NCBI RefSeq assembly: GCF_000972705.2
Contig: NZ_LATL02000177.1
Span: 1 to 43,966, forward strand
Direction: 5' to 3'
DNA length: 43,966 bases
Origin: Limnoraphis robusta CS-951
Lineage (GTDB): Bacteria > Cyanobacteriota > Cyanobacteriia > Cyanobacteriales > Microcoleaceae
Shown here: piece by piece, positions 41,699 through 43,966 of the stretch
How the letters are laid out: the number at the start of each line of letters is the position of its first letter
Position numbering within the stretch: position 1 is the stretch's first letter
The notes under the pieces: model-generated
The model's database searches: none
The model's input: the letters and a program-made list of their open reading frames with translations, nothing else
Told to the model about the DNA's origin: nothing
Program-made: the position numbers and the translations under genes

Positions 41699-42048
41699 TT
41701 CAAGCTTTAGCTAAACCCGATGCCGAATATTGTTGGGATTTTGGAATCCAATTTAAAACCAAGCCGGAAATGTCTATTGATGATGTTACAGTCCTTTGGG
41801 ATCAAGATGAATCTCCTTTCTTTACGGTCGGTCGCTTAACAGTTAAACATCAACAGATTAACCTTGATAAACAATGCGATTTTTGTGAAAATTTACGTTT
41901 TTCTCCTTGGAATGGTTTAGCCGTTCATCGTCCAGTTGGTGCATTAAATCGACTGCGGAGTGTTGTTTATTCTTTAGTCGGTGAATATCGTCATCAAAAA
42001 CGACGACTCAACTATCAAGAACCTACAGGTGCAGAACGTTTTGATTAG
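41695..42048 (+). pseudogene. C-terminal fragment of a catalase-family protein
   Basis: The 118-codon open frame has no ATG at its beginning; the frame starts at a TTG directly after a stop. It encodes the tail of a catalase-related protein: IDDVTVLWDQDESPFFTVGR and LRFSPWNGLAVHRPVGALNR then LRSVVYSLVGEYRH, the NPWN-x-L-x-x-HRP-x-G-x-x-NR-x-R motif of that family. The haem-binding N-terminal two thirds are missing. The break falls at the end of a DUF2235 gene remnant, so one deletion removed both the 5' part of this gene and the rest of the other. It is probably not expressed as a functional protein. Confidence 0.75.
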
Positions 42049-42406
42049 GGTATTAGATCAGTTGAGGAATTATGAATTATCAATTATGAATGAGAAAAAG
42101 GATTAATTCTTGGAGGACTGTGATCTTTGTTATCCTATCCGTAAGTTACTTTCATAATTGATAATTCTACATTCATAATTTAGTTAAATTTATTCAAGAA
42201 AAATGATTGTCTAACTCACTTGAACGACCCCAAAAGTGGGAATCGTCAATTCAAGTCAAGCAAGTTATAGTGAAATTATTCGGTTTAGGCCGTAGAACTG
42301 TTGTAAGAGATAGCAGTTTTTGTGAAATAGTTAATGAAGTCAGGGTAAATTGCGGCTAATTTGTCCTCAATTTCTGACTCTCAAATCAAAACAAGGAGCA
42401 ATTTTC
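42049..42406. other. Intergenic region with long inverted repeat
   Basis: These 358 bp carry the perfect 17-bp inverted repeat described separately at 42074-42167. The part from 42168 to 42406 has no feature apart from AAGGAG at 42393-42398, the ribosome binding site of the amylase gene. Confidence 0.5.
42074..42167. repeat. 17-bp inverted repeat, MITE-like remnant
   Basis: GAATTATCAATTATGAA at 42074-42090 is complementary over its full length to 42151-42167. The 60 bases between have no ORF. Arrays of ATTATGAATT-type words are common interspersed elements in filamentous cyanobacteria. Confidence 0.6.
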
Positions 42407-43879
42407 ATGTCTATCAACGGCGTAATCATGCAATATTTCCACTGGTACCTCCCTGGCGATGGTACTCTGTGGGAACAAGTCAAAAACAAAGCCCAAGAAT
42501 TAGCCGATGCTGGAATTACCGCCCTCTGGCTTCCTCCTGCTTACAAAGGAAGTGGTGGAGGGAATGATGTCGGGTATGGTGTCTACGATATGTATGATTT
42601 GGGTGAATTTGATCAAAAAGGTTCAGTTCGTACAAAATACGGAACTTATCAACAATATATCGATGCCATTCAATCCCTGAAAAATTCCGGGATTCAAGTT
42701 TATGCCGATGTTGTTCTCAATCACCGAATGGGAGGTGAATCTACAGAAATTGCCAAAGCAACTCCCTTTCACCAAAATGATCGCGTTTATCCAATCGGAG
42801 GGTTACGAGACGTTAAAGCCTATACTCATTTTACCTTTCCCGGACGTCAAGGCCAATATTCAAATTTTGAATGGCATTGGTGGCATTTTGATGCGGTTGA
42901 TTATGATGATTATAGCAAAGAACAAAACGTCGTTTATTTGTTTGAGGGAAAACAATTTGATGATTATGTTGCCCTAGAAAAAGGCAACTTTGCTTACTTA
43001 ATGGGATGCGATCTCGATTTTCAAAAACCCGAAGTGCAACTAGAAGCAATCCGTTGGGGAAAATGGTATCTTGATACAACCGGGGCTGATGGGTTTCGCC
43101 TTGATGCAATTAAACATATTTCTTCTTGGTTTTTCCCTATTTGGATTGACGAATTAGAACGTCATGTCGGCAAAGATTTGTTTGTTGTTGGGGAATATTG
43201 GCAGAACAGTGTTTCGACATTACATTGGTATGTGAACGCAGTACAAGGCAAAATGTCAGTGTTTGATGTACCCCTGCATTACAACTTTTATTATGCCAGT
43301 AAATCGGGGGGACATTATGATATGCGACAAATCTTTGATGGCACGATGATGAAGGAACGTCCGACTCATGCGGTGACTTTTGTCGAAAACCATGATTCTC
43401 AGCCCTTGCAAGCGTTAGAATCCCCCGTTGAACCTTGGTTTAAACCGCTTGCTTATGCCATCATTCTACTGCGGCGAGAAGGATATCCTTGTATTTTTCA
43501 TGCCGATTATTACGGGGCAGAATACGAAGATTATGGGCGTGATGGCAATCGTTATCCGATTTTCTTACCTTCTCAGCGTTGGATCATTGATAAACTTCTC
43601 TATGCCCGTCAACACTACGCTTATGGCAATCAATATGATTACATTGATCACTATAATACCATTGGTTGGACTCGTTTAGGTGATCAAGAACATCCCAAAG
43701 CAATGGCTGTGATTATGAGTGATAGTGTTCCCGGTTGGAAATGGATGGAAGTCGGTAAACGGAATACTAAGTTTATCGATCTGACTGAACACATTAAAGA
43801 ACCCATTTACACTAACGAAGAAGGTTGGGCTGAATTTCGTTGTAAGGGAGGATCAGTTTCCGTTTGGATCGAAGAATAG
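42407..43879 (+). CDS. Cytoplasmic alpha-amylase (GH13)
   Basis: The enzyme hydrolyses alpha-1,4 bonds of starch or glycogen. ATG at 42407 with AAGGAG nine bases upstream gives 490 residues without a signal peptide; the frame is open 19 codons farther upstream, but without a ribosome site. GH13 regions are DVVLNH (101-106), GFRLDAIKH (229-237, nucleophile D233), VVGEYW (260-265, acid E263) and FVENHDSQ (325-332, D330). The order and length match cytoplasmic bacterial alpha-amylases such as E. coli AmyA, typical of glycogen turnover. It is a single gene after an oxylipin-gene relic with no evident link. Confidence 0.92.
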   Translation: MSINGVIMQYFHWYLPGDGTLWEQVKNKAQELADAGITALWLPPAYKGSGGGNDVGYGVYDMYDLGEFDQKGSVRTKYGTYQQYIDAIQSLKNSGIQVYADVVLNHRMGGESTEIAKATPFHQNDRVYPIGGLRDVKAYTHFTFPGRQGQYSNFEWHWWHFDAVDYDDYSKEQNVVYLFEGKQFDDYVALEKGNFAYLMGCDLDFQKPEVQLEAIRWGKWYLDTTGADGFRLDAIKHISSWFFPIWIDELERHVGKDLFVVGEYWQNSVSTLHWYVNAVQGKMSVFDVPLHYNFYYASKSGGHYDMRQIFDGTMMKERPTHAVTFVENHDSQPLQALESPVEPWFKPLAYAIILLRREGYPCIFHADYYGAEYEDYGRDGNRYPIFLPSQRWIIDKLLYARQHYAYGNQYDYIDHYNTIGWTRLGDQEHPKAMAVIMSDSVPGWKWMEVGKRNTKFIDLTEHIKEPIYTNEEGWAEFRCKGGSVSVWIEE

Positions 43880-43966
43880 TTGATACCATGTCCGGTTAAT
43901 CGATTATGATTATGTAGGGGCGGGTTCTAAACCATCTCTAACACCTATTACTAAATTTAAAAAACC
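43880..43966. repeat. Intergenic end with GGGGCGGG repeat
   Basis: TAGGGGCGGGTT near 43915-43926 matches the repeat at 69-80 at the other end of the window. No gene is seen in the last 87 bp. Confidence 0.45.

Noticed and set aside
42831..43109. ORF antisense to the amylase gene
   Set aside because: It lies within the conserved GH13 coding region on the opposite strand and has no homology I can see.
1..43966. tRNA or rRNA genes
   Set aside because: I looked through the intergenic regions for cloverleaf-like segments and conserved rRNA words and found none.

Overview
The window is a stretch of cyanobacterial chromosome. The evidence is a phycobiliprotein-like gene, many GCGATCGC (HIP1) octamers, an aspartate kinase with four ACT domains, a PEP-CTERM protein, an RTX protein and the moderate-to-low GC content. 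Gene content and the abundant hairpin repeats fit a filamentous Oscillatoriales-type genome (Planktothrix, Lyngbya/Limnoraphis or Phormidium relatives), but genus is inference only. I found no rRNA, tRNA or CRISPR array.

Layout. (1) 1-4334: G/C-rich interspersed repeats, then a tight minus-strand operon of a winged-helix protein, a P-loop ATPase and a DUF1802-like/PD-(D/E)XK nuclease fusion, which looks like a DNA-directed conflict (defence) module. (2) 4493-6162: a VOC protein and a XisF-like large serine recombinase. (3) 6163-10651: small unknown genes, including 52-aa and 22-aa ORFs, a membrane-anchored metallophosphoesterase, a gamma-glutamylcyclotransferase-like protein and serine acetyltransferase. 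(4) 10867-23401: an RTX secreted protein, then a seven-gene minus-strand operon: AurF-type diiron oxygenase, MFS transporter, PEP-CTERM protein, AMP-forming ligase, PLP decarboxylase, acyl carrier protein, and a one-module NRPS (heterocyclization-adenylation-PCP-thioesterase) whose specificity pocket reads as cysteine. I think this is a biosynthetic cluster for a small thiazoline compound, and it is the strongest candidate for an undescribed system. (5) 24054-28072: lysC and a DUF318 permease/TIGR03943 pair. (6) 28219-29574: two small genes around a 185-bp-period array of hairpin clusters carrying duplicated, decaying coiled-coil mini-ORFs. (7) 29894-33132: CAP protein, RNase D-like exonuclease, MFS transporter, small hydrophobic protein. 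(8) 33467-37167: phycobiliprotein-like gene, a solo TnpB element with a strong 3' hairpin, and argS. (9) 37269-40059: two small proteins around a bidirectional terminator, HtpX protease and a leucine-rich repeat protein. (10) 40172-43879: a cyclooxygenase-like haem peroxidase, a deletion scar joining the first codons of a DUF2235 gene to the tail of a catalase-family gene, and a cytoplasmic alpha-amylase.

How the genes may work together. In the large operon the ligase would load an acid on the ACP, the decarboxylase (a relative of BtrK and of exosortase-A-associated decarboxylases) would trim it, the diiron enzyme would oxidise it, and the Cy-A-PCP-TE enzyme would join it to cysteine, cyclise and release it; the MFS protein would export it. 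The cysE gene next door could supply cysteine precursor. A palindromic motif, CCGT-N6-ACGG, recurs upstream of several genes across the window and may be an operator shared by them. A hairpin-rich repeat family with compensatory changes between copies sits at gene 3' ends.
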